DNA of 64,000 nt from Nymphaea colorata (taxonomy: Eukaryota > Streptophyta > Magnoliopsida > Nymphaeales > Nymphaeaceae). The position numbers and the translations under genes are program-made. Position 1 is the first letter of the stretch. Every line of letters begins with the position of its first letter. A model generated the notes under the pieces. The model was not told the DNA's origin. It was given only the letters and a program-made list of their open reading frames with translations, and did not search any database. The stretch covers positions 16,478,106-16,542,105 of the forward strand of contig NC_045141.1 in NCBI RefSeq assembly GCF_008831285.2, in the 5' to 3' direction. Of this stretch, positions 25,055 through 37,916 are shown piece by piece.

Positions 25055-28000
25055 GTCTCTCTCGCTACTATCATTCGCCTGGAATTCCCTTGCAAATTTT
25101 CCTTTGTTTGTACAAAATTGAGAGAAAACATGTAATACAAATAAATAGTGTCTGCATGACAAGAATTCCAGAATAAACCAATGCTATTTTACTTTTACAC
25201 TTGATCCTTTAAAATTATCCTTCTCTTTCAAAAATCAACTATATTATTACAAAGCCAGCTCTGAATCCAGAAGCACCAAAAGTCTAATTCTTGGATTGCA
25301 ACATATGTATATTGAAAATAATAATTCAATAACTAGCAAATACCTATGTCCTAAGTCACATGTGTACTACAGTATGGTCCACAACCCATGGCATTGCACC
25401 CGTAGCTAAAGTGGGAACTTGGGCACATTTAAGTACTTTTTAGCTCGACGCTGATCCAAAATACTTTATTTTACTTTATTTAATTTTTTCTAACCCAGTT
25501 TTCATTCTGTATTTTAGAGTTATTGTTCATTAACATATAATGTTTGCACTTAGTTATATCACTTGTTATTTAAATGTTGCTTTCATTTTGATTCTTTTGT
25601 GTTATTTTGCATATGTACATATATATCCTGCCATACCCACACCCACATTTTTTAAAGTTATTGTGTCAGTACCCTTATCTCTGTACCCCTACCCGAATCA
25701 TACCTGTACCCATGTGAGACAGCCTATGTCCTATCCTTCCATAATAGTTCTGAACACAAACAAGCAACAAATACATAGTATTGACAATTGACAAGATTGA
25801 ATGATGTAGGGAAAATAAAGCACATATTTTGCTTCTAAGAACATAAACTTAGAACAAATATAACAGATACTAGAACTACAAAGCATGTGTGGAAGAAGCT
25901 TGCTAAAAAAAAAAAAAAAAAAAAAGTCAACCAAAGCTCTTACCATAAAAAACCCAAAATAAACATAAGATGGCGCCATAACTATTCTACAATAAGGCCT
26001 ATCTGACCGAAATGAACTTGCAGCTGCAAGTACCCTTTCTTTTTCTTCATCTGTGATAGCTCTCCTTTGTGAAATAATACCACGTCGAAGGGGGCGTTCA
26101 GCTTGTTCTTTTGATTTTTCTACAGTACCATTTGAACCTGAGACAAGGAAAAGATCTTTCTAGTTCCTCAATGAAATGCTTTCATAGGTAGCTTGCCAAA
26201 AAAAGCAGAAATAATAGCAACAACAAGAATAGATCCTTCCATTTAAGATGACAATAATATAGCAAGACCATTACAGATTAACTAGCATGACATGGCATTT
26301 TATATTTGTCTCCATTTGGCTCCACAAAAAAATGAGAAGTACCTTTCTTATGTTCTGATGCCCAGTATGCTGCTCGCATGTTTTTTCCACTTTCAAATCC
26401 AACCTGACATTCTGTGGGTGGGACATTTCCTTTTGAATTTTTCACATGAAATGCACTTTCTTTCTCACATGCAGATCTATCAAATATCTGAACACTAAAA
26501 TGCATGTTGCCATCATATCTGAAAACTAGAAAATCACCAAATTCTAAGCAATGATCTCTACGAAACCTCTTCCAGCCTTTCCTGAAGATCGTGCCATGAC
26601 AAATTTGCTTTATTTCCACACGCCAGATATTATTACTTGGCCCCTTCAATATGGCGTGATGAGAAGATACATTAATATGTTCTAAAAATGAAGGTGGTAT
26701 CCTCTGCAAAACATAATCACAAATTTTTTATGTGTAAATTCAGTACTCAGAACTTCACATCAACAAATATCACATATACAAAATATAGTTACAACCATAC
26801 ATGTGCAACTTTGCATCGCAAAATTGAGAGTAAAAGAGAAACCTAGGGTGCCATGCTCCAATATTGGGTGCACCACAAAAAAAACCAAATCTCTAGATTA
26901 GATTGAGATTTTGTTTATTGGCCCTATAACAATGTGGAAAATACATATAAATACATAGACTGCTCTGAAACTTAGTGATGCACAAACATTAACACTATTA
27001 TTTGTTGATTGCAATGGATACTGCAAATCCCAATGGCTAAAACAGTACTTCAGGATCTGGAACAGAAGCACATTTATAAATGGAGTTCTATGTCACACAG
27101 CTGCAGGATGGGGTGCATCATAGTTCAAGAAGCATAGGGCGAACATGTGGAGAGTATGTACATATATAATACATATAAACATACACATACATATGTATGT
27201 ATATATGTGTGTATGTGTGTGTGTACGTATGGCATGCATGTATATATATAGCAACAAATAAATAATTTGTTATATGGTTGTCCACAAACAACAAAATTAA
27301 TAATTAACAAGCTCTGCATCGACTCAGGTGCAGCAACTTTCTTGAAGAGTTCTTGACTTCTTGTTAGTAAGATGGAGTTATAGGAGGTTTCCAAATTTAT
27401 GAATCACAGTGACTCAATGAGTCTTTCTCACATGAACCATAAATAACTTCTAAAAGAAACATGTAGGTAAGTTCGATTATAAGAATGGTTACCATCGTCT
27501 TGACTGCAATGAACGTCTTGGGGGTGGGGATAATTCCAGTATTTTAAGATCTAAAAAGTAACCATATCAAATACATATCTAAGCAGAAGTACAGGAGATT
27601 CCCAGGCGTAATTGCAACTTTCAGTGATGAAAAAGAAAATATTTGAAGCCTGTTTATATTAAAATCAGGTTTCAGAAGCCATACCAAAACACTTTACTGC
27701 TGATGCGGAATCAGCCTACTTGACATGCACGAGATATGCACAATATACATGGTAGTAAATGTGTAGTGAAACAATTTAGAGACCAAGTCACAGAAATATG
27801 TAAACATTTCACTCTTTCAGGAAAGGATCTGCAGAATTCATCTGAGAATGCACTAAGAATGAGGTCGTTTCTCCTCACTGCAGCCCCTGGAAAGACTAGT
27901 ATTTGTGATGGTCTTACAGTCACAGCTAGCAATTGCACCAACCACTATCAAGTATGAGCTCAATATCAAAAAAAGCTTCCTAAGAAAAAGAAATTTAACT

Positions 28001-29309
28001 AAAGAAAATAGGAAAAAGTAACCAGTTTGACTTGCTTATATACAAGGTGAAATTCCAATCTATTGCTCACAAGGGCTCCACTCATCTGGTAAGCCAACTT
28101 GTGAATATCAGACGAGTGATGGGCTGTCATGAGTTCAAAATGGGGGTTTCTCTACCACAAGGACAAGGCTGAGCACATTCCTCGTAGAAGGAGTGCTTGC
28201 AAGGGTTTTTTCAACTAGAGACTAGTCAATATGCAGGGAGAGATTGCCTTGACCTAACAAAACGTTCAGACACATTTTTAAGAAATTCTAAATTAGCGAT
28301 GGATCACATGGTCATAACTTCACGAAGAAATTAAAAAACTGAACTCTTATAACATATTTAAGCATTTATGCATCTAGACCAAAAAGCTGGGTGGACCGGG
28401 GCTTCAAGAGTCTCATTTTTTTGCGCAAGCCAAAGCTTACAAAATTAGAAAGGTGCATCTAGAAGGTTTTAGCACTGCTCCCAAGAGGGTTCAGGTACCC
28501 ATTTTCTCTTTGAAAGCTTAGGAAAAAATGTATATCTGCAACTTCATAAGTTCTTTACGAAGCAAATCTAGTTCTAGTACCACACAAATGCATGCTCCAA
28601 AAAAAAAAAAAGACTCCTCTATCGAAGCATGATCTGTCATTTCCCCAAAGAGATGTCCACGGGAAAAGGGTTGCAAGAAAACTCCTTCGACACAACCACA
28701 GAGAACCCAAGACCACCCCGTCTTGTTTAGTCACTGTTAAACCAAGCTTTCATCTTGGCCGATAAACATACCAAGCCAAATAAGTAGAGAGAAAAATTGC
28801 AAACTAGTGATCAGAAGGTACAAGTAGCTGCAGCATGCAATTGCTTTTTAGTCCCAAACAAGAAAGTGGCAGTTGCTAAAGGAGAATGAAACTTTTACTC
28901 AACCAGCACATTCGGCAAATCAAGAATCTATCAAAATCAAATCTATTTGAAGATTAAATATCCGGACCATAACAGATACCTTCTCTAGGCCCCCAAAGAC
29001 GACGTCCCCTACCCAATCAACACTCAAATCCAGAGAAAAAATATGCCATGAGCAATGCATGAACTTTCAAGGTTATTTTGTAGCTCTTCAAACAGAAAAC
29101 AAATGGTAAAATGTGTATGGCAGGATTTTGCAAAAAATAAGAGAGAGAGATAGAGAGAAAGAGATGCTAACGAGTCGCTTAGCAGAGCCATTTGTCATGA
29201 TCTTGAAGAAATGAGGCTTGTCTTCCCTGCATTCTTCACAGAAGCGAGCCTGCATCTCCTCCGAGTCCACAGACGAATCACCATGATCATCACCTGGCGG
29301 CATCGGCAT
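22073..29309 (-). CDS. REM-D: two-domain B3 (REM-like) protein with very long introns, 4 exons
   Basis: The phases close exactly: 29309-29172 (phase 0 out), 26703-26343 (phase 1 out), 26137-25944 (phase 0 out) and 22363-22073, giving 327 residues. Exon 1 starts at MPMPPGDDHGD (ATG at 29309; the upstream frame has only a TTG) and has FCEECREDKPHFFKIMTNG. Domain 1 continues RIPPSFLEHI, IFRKGWKRFRRDHCL, GDFLVFRYDGNMHFSVQIFD. The linker exon ends RPYCRIVMAPSYVYFGFFM. Domain 2 continues HLPTKFRNYL, LSGGWVKFTLHHNI, GDVCIFELIKEKELKVHIF. Introns 1 and 3 are 2.5 and 3.6 kb; intron 3 holds the microsatellites and repeat blocks at 23.4-25.1 kb. This is the longest gene of the cluster, because of its introns. 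Confidence 0.9.
23386..23460 (+). repeat. (TA)n microsatellite in REM-D intron 3
   Basis: This is an imperfect then perfect TA run, ending in about 20 uninterrupted TA units. It is low-complexity and explains the Tyr/Ile frames seen across it. Confidence 0.95.
23852..23899 (+). repeat. (TA)n microsatellite in REM-D intron 3
   Basis: About 24 uninterrupted TA units, directly followed by a block also found inverted near 24.9 kb. Confidence 0.95.
23985..25063. repeat. Inverted pair of a dispersed repeat flanked by GA/CT microsatellites
   Basis: The plus-strand block at about 24013-24120 (TATATGTGGAATGCTTACTTCCC, then GATGAGAATG, CCGTTGGATTTG, GACTTTAAGGGTGCCCCTT) recurs on the minus strand at about 25010-24910 with the same elements in the same order. 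Each copy is bounded by a dinucleotide run: (GA)n at 24752-24793, (CT)n at 25009-25063 and a shorter CT run near 24204-24222. I infer a dispersed element that carries or seeds the microsatellite. I do not recognise the family. Confidence 0.6.
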
Positions 29310-32300
29310 CCTCCCCAGCCCCACAACAAGAGAACGATGTAGCAGGGCTTCTACTCTTCCCCCTAAGGATATATGATGGACCAACAACAACAAGTGCACC
29401 AAGCGAGTTCACCAGGCTTTGCAAAAGAACCTCACCTCCCGCTCTCCTTCCCAACTTTAAGGCCTAAGACTTACCGTGGACAAGCGCCGAGACTAGCGAG
29501 CTCGGGCTCCTTGTCGCGCTGACAATTAACAAGACAGATACGCCCGCGAGGTGAGATAGGCTAAGGATAATCCAGGAGCACGGCGAGGGACAGGCCGTGC
29601 ACCAATTTATGTTAAATTTCTTCAATAAAAGTAGTAGAAAAATAACCAAAAAATAGTTTTCGCTATGCCATAACCTCCTATTCGTGACAGATTATCCCGC
29701 TATATAAATGTTCAAACAAATACCTTTTTATCCAAGATTTTCTTTTTGCGATTATACAGGCTTTAATCCTTAAAATTAAAAAAAAAGGGCCACGAAAATG
29801 ATTCTGGGTTAAGCATTCTTTAAGCAAAAGCACACGGCGGCAAATCTTGGCAGGAAAATCCAAGTTTTCAAACACGCCATGAATATATTCTTGCAAATGG
29901 ATGGAACATGACAAAAAGTTACTGAGCTTTCTTTTCTGTCCGTACTACCAGTTGGACTCGATGTACATAATGTTGCAGGGCCTGCTCACATTCATCTCAC
30001 CGTTTTTTGGAAAAAGAAAAAACCTTTACTTCCTTTTGAACACCGCCGGAAAGAAGATGATGTTTCTTCTTAAAATGTTAGGGTCACAGGGAACTGCAGA
30101 TTGCACTGAGATTTCACTTTTATAGATGGCCCAAAAGTTTTACCTTTGTAGGTTTCTATACCCATTACTTTACCGTTGTCCTTCGAAAGCGTTTTTACTT
30201 TAAAAGAGGAAAATTCTTGTTCATAATAATTAGATATTAACTAACTTTACACTTCAAATAAATCCCATTAGGGCGATGTCTTACCATGGGTAAAGAGAAC
30301 TATGGCATTTATGAAGAGTTATTACTCTTGTAAAATAACTTAAATTTGAGCAATTTTGAGTGGCGACTTGTTTAGTGGACATCATGTCATTGTGAAAATT
30401 GTTAACAAGGAAATCAATTTTGATCAAGCTTGCCCACGCTTAAGCCTTTATGGCATTTAAGACAGAACAAGAAAAAACTGGAGATTTAAGGAGTGTTTGA
30501 TGGCATTCTATTTAAGAACAGTGGATTTAAAATCAGACCCTTTCTCCTCTTATTTTATATCTTACATTTGTTTCAATGCAAAGAAGTAAAATAGGAATCT
30601 TAAATATGAACCTTATGTCAGATTCTTAATTAGTTTGATGCACCATAACTTTTATCACAGATCCTTTGTCATATCAATAAAAAAAAATTCATGGTTTTCA
30701 AACCCGAAGTAATTAAATGCGCCATTATAGTTGTCAGTCGTATACCACCTGATGTAGGGGCTGCTACAGCACAGTTTTCAAGACACTCAAGCGTCTCATT
30801 AAATATACATTCCTTGTTCCAGAAATATAAAAAATATAGAAAACAGGTGGGAGAACAAAGAAATTCTTAAATTTAATTTATCTGGTTAAGTCTAGCATAT
30901 TCAAAGCTGAACGTGTTTTTGTTACCTCTTCAGGAGCTGTAAAATCTTAACATGGAAAAGAAACTTCTTGACAAAGGGATGCATAAGGAGAGCCTTGTAT
31001 TAGAGAGCTTTTAAGAAGACAGAATTGATCTTCTGTCTCCATTTTTAGGATGAGTGTCTTTGTAAAATTCTTTTCTACGCCTTCTGAAGTTCTGATATTA
31101 ATTTGTCATTCGTGCAGGTGAGAGCTCGCCTTGAAACAGTGTAGTCCTTTTCATCCAGCAATAACTAGAAAGCTCTCTTGTTCTTTTCCTTTAACGGCTA
31201 TAAAGTCTGAGTTTATAATATAGCATTTATATGTGGTTGGTATGGAGACATAGTAGTGCCCATGAAAATCAAGTTGATGCCAAGAAAATTTGGCCACCCA
31301 CAACTCAGAGGCTCGAGCTGGCTTGTAACAACCTGACTCATTCCTATGTTTGAGCTCTTGGTTTAATAGTTTCGGCTCTAGCCTCAAAAATCTCATCAAT
31401 TACTAATTTTTTAAGTCCTTGAAGATTTTTCACAATCTTTAAATACTAAACTTTTGGAGCGTTACATGTCTACTCTTAGACACACACACCAGTGTTCGAC
31501 CCTTCACTTCCTACACCAGTGTTCGACCCTTCACTTCCTTTACATGTAGTTGCAAGATATGATCGAGGGTTGAAAGTTGTTGGAAAGAAAGATCGTTCAT
31601 CATTCATGCTTTACTAAAAAACATTTTGTGTGACTTGAAACAATCATCATAACAACAGTACAATACACTTAAACAATTAGGATACTTGTGCAGGAGAAAA
31701 GGCTTTTACATAGTTTTTTAATCACTCTGTGATATATGAGAATGGCATGTTAATGCTTTAAATATTTAGAGAGAGGGTGACTTGAACCAAGAACTGTAAA
31801 AGAGACTTCAAGAACATACTTCATTATTTTTGTACATGTAATTAAATCTTACGTTTCTTCATCAAAATAAATATACAATTCACGCACTACAAAAAGAGTT
31901 TCGGTGCTTGTATTTTTCGTCCAACCCTAATCTTCATTAAACTTTTAATATGAAGAAGGATTTAAAGTTCCTTTTTTTTTTGTTTCCTTTTATACTAAGC
32001 AGCCGAAGTTTTGGACGGAAGGGTGAATGAGCTTCAAGAATCAAAACTCGAAATGAAGTAAATTTATTAAAATATAGGTATCATTATGGAGAAAACTAAA
32101 AAGCGACACTTTGGTGTGAAAGTCCTCTCCCCTAATGCATCAAGCGTCAACAGGACCCGAACGAGTTTGACTCTGCGGATGCCAACGACAGAATCCATTA
32201 GCTTTTCGGGGAAGTTTTCGCCACCACCATTAATCCACCATGGATTTCGTCTGACCATGAAGAAGAAATGGTGCATTAAGAAGAGAAAGAGAGAGTGAGG

Positions 32301-32376
32301 GGGAGAGAGAGAGAGAGAGAGAAGCGGGTGGTGGGGGCACTGCACACCGCTTCGTGACAATCACTCAAAGGTGAAG
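29310..32376. other. Divergent intergenic region, REM-D and REM-E promoters
   Basis: REM-D (minus) and REM-E (plus) are transcribed away from each other across this 3-kb interval. A tandem 26-base repeat (CACCAGTGTTCGACCCTTCA unit) lies at about 31488-31540. A (GA)n run at about 32285-32320 sits less than 100 bases before the REM-E ATG and may be in its 5' UTR. The minus-strand frame at 32067-32360 includes this run and shows no domain. No gene is seen. Confidence 0.5.
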
Positions 32377-35200
32377 ATGAAACGCAAGGGCGGCCCTTCC
32401 TCCTCTTCTCCCTCTGCTTCTTCTTCTTCCGTCTTATTGGTGGAACCAGAGGAGAGGAAGAACTGGTCCGAGAATCCGAAAACCAGAAGCTGGGGTATGG
32501 GAGTTCAACGTCGTCTAGCAGACGCTGACAAGAGACAGCTGTGCAGGGAATGCTTGTGGAAGAATCCCCACTTCTTCAAAGTGTTGATTGGAGCTTTCCG
32601 CGAGAGATTGGTGATGGCCTTTTCTTCTTCTTTCGTCATCTTTCGTCTTCTTTCGACGTTCTCACTCTCACTCCCCACCTCCTCCTTTCTTCATTGCTTC
32701 CTCTTGTTTTCGTTTCCCCTTAACCTTCCTTCTGCTCAATAGTTTCTTCTTAAAATATTATATACTAATTTGGTTTAGGATTGTTGTCTTTACGACACGG
32801 ATAAGTAGGTTTTCCTTTTTCCTCTATGTCGTTTAATTGTCAACAAACATACTAACAGAGTAATGGTTTATCTATATTGCAGATAGCTTACAGTTCACTG
32901 ATTTCTTTAACCTGTGCTATGATTAGGGAATCATAGCACTGCTTAAAGAAAACATAGCACTAGCATAAATCATAGATCTAGATAGACGAATCATGTAATT
33001 TCTTTATGTGGTCATTAACCGCTCAATCGTTGAGTTATTTCTCTAAGCAATAGCATCGTCATTCGTCTAAGTTCAGGTCCCTTCAGGCGATTCTTTATAT
33101 AATAGTATCATAACAAGGCTCAAACAATATATATATTAATCCACCTATATACCAAATGCCCCTAAAAAACGTTTCAATATTGAATATCCATCTAGATAAG
33201 AACCTTAATCACTTACTCTGCGCTGCCACCTAGTAAGTCTGCTGTGCATTGTGGAGATTGAGATATGCCTCGTGCTTGTGACGGAAGATGATCTCTGCAA
33301 TCATGTATTCCTGTCTGGAGGATAATCGTCTTTATTGTTGCTTCGAGGTTGAGCAAGTGAGCCATGTAACTTATTTGAGTAACACCAAATGAATGCAATA
33401 CATATACTGTAGATAAGCAGATCAACAAGCAACAGCCAGACAGTCATGGTGCTGAAATCTGCTATATAAAATGCTGAAGTTTTGTCTCCTCCTTTTACAG
33501 AGGCTGCTTGATCCCCATCCTCTTAGTTTTTGGCATTGTAACAACTAACAAGATGGCAGGTATCGTTCCAAGTCTTAAGTTGTTCAGTTCTTCGATGCTC
33601 GACTTTACCTTGATGGCAAGATTATCAGATGAATTTCTTTTGATTCCTCGTCTTCAAGAGGTTGGCAGAACAACAGGTGAATGTTCCTTACTGAAACGTG
33701 GCTTTTGGAGATTTACAAGTTTGAATGGAGGAGACCATGATGTATCACAAATGCTGGAGCTATTCTTTAGAATTAATGAATATTTATCCATTCTTTGCTA
33801 AAATGACTGCTTCACGACAACTGACAGCTAGTCTTATTTCCCATTCTTTTGTGATTTCTTAACGTTACATAATTTTTCTGGGAGCAGGATGCTGCTAGAC
33901 CACCTGTTTTGATCTCTTCAACATTAGTGAACATTCATCCATTCTTTCTTGAGATAACTGCTTGGCAACTGGATAACTGGTCTTGTTTCCCATTTTTAAT
34001 TATTTCAATGTTTTACATAATTTTTCTAGGGGAGAGAATACTGCTAATTAAGCCACATCTCTATTTATTCGTGTTTCTCTCTCTTTTGTTTAATCTGCAC
34101 CTGTTCTTCATGCTTAACATAAAGCTTCAACCAACAACCTATGAATGATCCAGTCCATGGATTTGTATTCTTTCCATGGGGAAGGAATGGATTGAATATT
34201 TCTTATGGCTTTTTATTATGTTCTAGTATTCATGGTCTTGCGGTTATCTTGGATCATGCAATGCATAAAGGATGTGGAGATGCTGGATTTTGTGAAGATG
34301 AATTAGTTTGTTGTCTTCCATTATGCAATCTTACTCACCAGTTATTTGCTGGCAGACACTTCCACCGGCATTTCTGAAACAACTAATGGTTGGGGAATCT
34401 GGAGCAGCTGTTGTCAAAGACCAGTCCAATAGGTGTTGGGATTTTGAATTGTTGAGGAGGGATAATGGTATGATATTTAGCAAGGGATGGAAGCAATTTG
34501 TTGTGGAGAATGACTTAGAAACAGGGGACTTTTTGGTTTTCCGATATGATGGAGACTTACACTTTACAGTCACTATCTTTGACAAAAGCTCATGTGAGAA
34601 GTTCACGGAAAAAAGGTGCCCAAGAATCAAAGCACAGGATGCAGCATCATCTTCATTCAAGACCACTAATCCATCATTCAAGATAGTGATGACGAATCGC
34701 CGTTATTCTCTGGTAACGTTCACTACAGTAACTCAGAGATGGCCTTCCTCCTTCATAATTTGGCCCTTGCATCTTTTATATGGAGAACTTTTGGAGTTGC
34801 TGTCTTACATTCACAGTTTATCGTTGAATGTTCCCTACAAATTTTTATTGACCTTTTTTCCTCTCATGATCAAATGATTCTGACCAACGGGTGCTAACCC
34901 CTCTTGTTTTCTCAGTATATTCCTGGTGGTTTTCCAGTGGCAAATTTGCCAAAGGAATCATGTTGGGTGACGCTTGAAGATTCGGTTGGTCGTCAGTGGT
35001 TTGTTAAATACATGAAGACCGTGCTCTCCCGTAATGGCCGAGATCATGTGCAAAGATCACTAAGTGCTGGTTGGCGCAAATTTTCTGTTGAAAGTTGCTT
35101 GAAGAAGGGAGATGTGTTAGTTTTTGAGCTTATAAGAGAAAATAATGTATTCAAAGTCCATGTTTTTCCAGACGAGAAGAATCAACGTCTTTTATGCTAA
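32377..35200 (+). CDS. REM-E: two-domain B3 (REM-like) protein, complete 3-exon model
   Basis: Exons 32377-32610, 34356-34712 and 34916-35200, all with phase-0 junctions, give 291 residues. The start is the ATG at 32377 (the frame begins at a GTG two codons earlier). The N-terminus has a Ser-rich run (about residues 8-20) and then LCRECLWKNPHFFKVLIGAFRERL split by type: a Cys pair followed by the first B3 strand. Domain 1 continues TLPPAFLKQL, IFSKGWKQFVVENDL, GDFLVFRYDGDLHFTVTIFD. The linker is read through without an intron and ends NPSFKIVMTNRRYSL. Domain 2 continues YIPGGFPVANL, LSAGWRKFSVESCL, GDVLVFELIRENNVFKVHVF. The exon 1 donor (TTG|GTGATG) is non-ideal, but the same donor context recurs in REM-G. 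It is close in sequence to pseudogenes F and G. Confidence 0.9.
33775..34060 (+). repeat. Diverged tandem duplication in REM-E intron 1
   Basis: Two copies of about 140 bases share ATTCATCCATTCTTT-like, ACTGCTT..CAACTG, CTTATTTCCCATT, TTACATAATTTTTCT and ATACTGCTA-like blocks in the same order (about 33775-33900 and 33925-34060). Confidence 0.75.
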
Positions 35201-36920
35201 GCTCAAACACAACGGTAATGAAGCATCAATACCGTATCGTTATCTAAAGTGCTATTAGTTAAAACATATGAATATATCAATAGAACAGTGCCGATGAATA
35301 TGTCAAATGTTATTTAAGTGATTCGCTTTCTTTTGTAAAGTTTAACCATCTATGCATGCGTTTCGTGGGAGGGAACAGGTATTAATGACAAAGGAAGGCA
35401 ATATACTGAAGGAGTGCCTCTCTGCAGTAAAGAGAGAATTGCAGAATGATACCATGACGACATCACTGGCGGCATTTTGATCGTTACCAACAACATGAAC
35501 TGGAGGAGAAGTCAAAAATCAAGGCCAACCTAATCTGCCAAATCTAGGCGCTGAGCTTCAAATGGAGATTTTGGTAGGCAATGATGATCCTCATTGAAAA
35601 TTTTGGTCTAGCGTTAACAGAATGGTGTACAAAGGATGGTATTTGAATCTGTATAGATCACCTTTTTGGGATCCTTTTTTTTTTTTTTTCTGTGCATGAA
35701 TTTTGTTGATAAATAAAATGATGATGGGGGTCCTGCTCCCCCAGCAACCTCTTTCCTGACACTATTTGTATTCCTGGCTACTCTACCAGCAGCACCAGAG
35801 CACCCTGATATCCTGGCTCTGCGTGCATTATTCGATATCAAAGTCATGGTGGATGGAGACTTCAAAAATCAACCTCAGATTGGAATCTTAGGTTGCAGCA
35901 TGCTACTTCTAGCTATGCACGTCTCATGTTGAAGCTGAAAAATCAAATTCTTGTGGGTGGGATTTTATGTACATTTCAATGTTTTTTCATTTTTTTTTGT
36001 TTTCATGATGAAAATACATTTTTTTTGTCAGAAGTGTTCGAGTGGTATTCATTTATCGCGCCTGTCGAGCTCACCCGCATGCCATCAAAAAAGTCTCTCC
36101 GTGTTGTTTTCTTTTTCTGCCTTTGTTAGCTGCATGGACATCTTGTCCCCGTGATAACTGAATTCCCATTTCGTTGGTATTACTGGCTTCGGTTAGCTTA
36201 AGGTATGAATCACGAGGAGAGATTATAAGATATTCCTTTTTCTTTCCTTCACTAACCGCCCAAGTTAGGACCGAGTGAGCCAGGAATTTGGAAAACTTGG
36301 AAGGAAGCAGTAATCTAAAAAATAACAAACAATCGACAATTACCAAAAGGTTTCAAAAATATTCTAAGGATGGGATCGCCACTGCCTTGTGGGTACCCAA
36401 TTCCACGACTGAAAAAAAGGTGTTATCCTAGCTGCCATCAACGGCACCTAATCGAGCTCGACATGTCAATTTCCGTGTAGCCAACAAAAGAATCTCTTGC
36501 TTTTCTCAGTTTCCATACCACCATCATGGACAAATGGCGGTATACTCCGTACACCTGCCGACGAAAGGTATTCGCCGGATAAAGAGGAAGGAATGGTCCT
36601 GTAGTCAAACGGTAGTGGGTCATCATCACTATCATGGGATTAACGGCGGTACACCGCACACCTGCTGAGCGAAAGCTACTCGATGACAAAAAATGAACAC
36701 TTCGCGCGCCGATTCTTCTTTCGGTCATATCATTATCATCCACCGTACACCTGCTGAGCGAAAGCTACTCGACGGCAAAAAAATGAACAGTTGTACGCGC
36801 GGCATTCTTTTTTTCTTCCCCTCCTTCTCCTCTTCTTCACCCCACCCCAGCGGACATGAGAGACAGTTGGTCGGAAAAGGCGAGGGTGACCAAAAAGGTG
36901 AGGGTAAGAAGGTGAAAAAC
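35201..36920. other. Intergenic after REM-E with a repeated block
   Basis: After the REM-E 3' flank there is no gene. Between about 36540 and 36800 a unit with GTACACC.CACACCTGCTGAG, CGAAAGCTACTCGA and AAAAAATGAACA occurs twice nearly intact (about 36648 and 36740 onward). A third, more diverged copy begins near 36545. I see no transposase or LTR landmark. Confidence 0.55.
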
Positions 36921-37255
36921 GATAGTTCCATGTTGTTTTTTAAAGGCTAACGAGGAGAATGTTCATAGAAAGAGTTAGGTTGAAGATTTTTACCAGAGCT
37001 TGGTGATTGTTTTGTGGTTGTTTTGTTATTCCTTCATCTTGTTTACTAATTTACTCCTCAATTTCTGGATTGCCTCCTATCTGTTTTTATCTCTTTTTCA
37101 TTTTTTCTTTTGTCTCCATTCTTGTCCTTACAATCATGTCCTTACAATCACCAAGCTCTCGCGAAAATCTTCAACCAACTCTTTGAAGAAGTGTGGCTTT
37201 TTCTATGAACATCCGTGGCACTGCATCAGCCTCTGGAAAACAACATTGAACTCTC
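36921..37255. pseudogene. Inverted pair of decayed REM first exons
   Basis: On the minus strand, 37255-37144 aligns with the first exon of REM-E: the ..CHGC.(stop)KKPHFFKELVED pattern is readable, with TAG where REM-E has the Trp codon of ECLWK, and it ends FRESL before a GTGATT donor-like site. On the plus strand, 36921-37010 carries the same sequence (GATAGTTCCATGTTGTTTT, GAATGTTCATAGAAA, GTTGAAGATTTT, CAGAGCTTGGTGATTGT) with about 16 bases deleted at the PHFFK codons. Both copies share the TAG, so the stop came before the inverted duplication. Neither can encode a working exon. The spacer is about 130 bases and T-rich. Confidence 0.75.
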
Positions 37256-37916
37256 ATATTTCGGCTTTTAGCCCTCGCCGCCTTTGGGTTCTCTTCTGCG
37301 TTCTTTTTTGCTTCTCTTTCTTGTTTATAGACTGTTTTGTGAGCCATTTTCTATTCTTGGTGCTAATTGAATTAGGCAATTTGTCGGTTGTGGGCATGAG
37401 AGGAACAGCCATTATTGTTTTAGGCAATACGAGGAAAATGTTTCTTGCAGATCATGCTGTGCGACACATTCTGTGGATAGTCACTTGTGTTTATTTTTTG
37501 GTTGCTGAAATAGTTTTTGCTTAGCATTTAAGGAGAAAAGATATGAAAACAAAGTCAATATTCACATACACAAAACACCGACATTTATAGTGTACACATA
37601 CGCTGGGGAACCCTCTTTCATTATGTTCTTTCATGGAAACTTTTTTAGTATTTATTTAAGGCAGAGATAAGAAGTGTAATAATAGAGAAATTGGACACAT
37701 GAGAAGCATATATTATATATGTATATATTTTCTAGATATTTTGATTATACATATGTTTTTTTTTGTGTGCGTATTATGGTTTGTCTGTGGACAGCTCGGC
37801 CCCCCCAAGCAAGAAATCTTGGCTCTGCCCCTGCCTAGAATAGAGTTTCAGTTCGGTAGGTGTGCTACTAGTTCCATTCCAGGAGATTATAAAGCTTTCT
37901 AGTTATTTCTTCTCAG

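Noticed and set aside
24988-25176. Leu/Ser and Arg/Glu repeat frames around 25.0 kb
   Set aside because: Artefacts of the (CT)n/(GA)n microsatellites.
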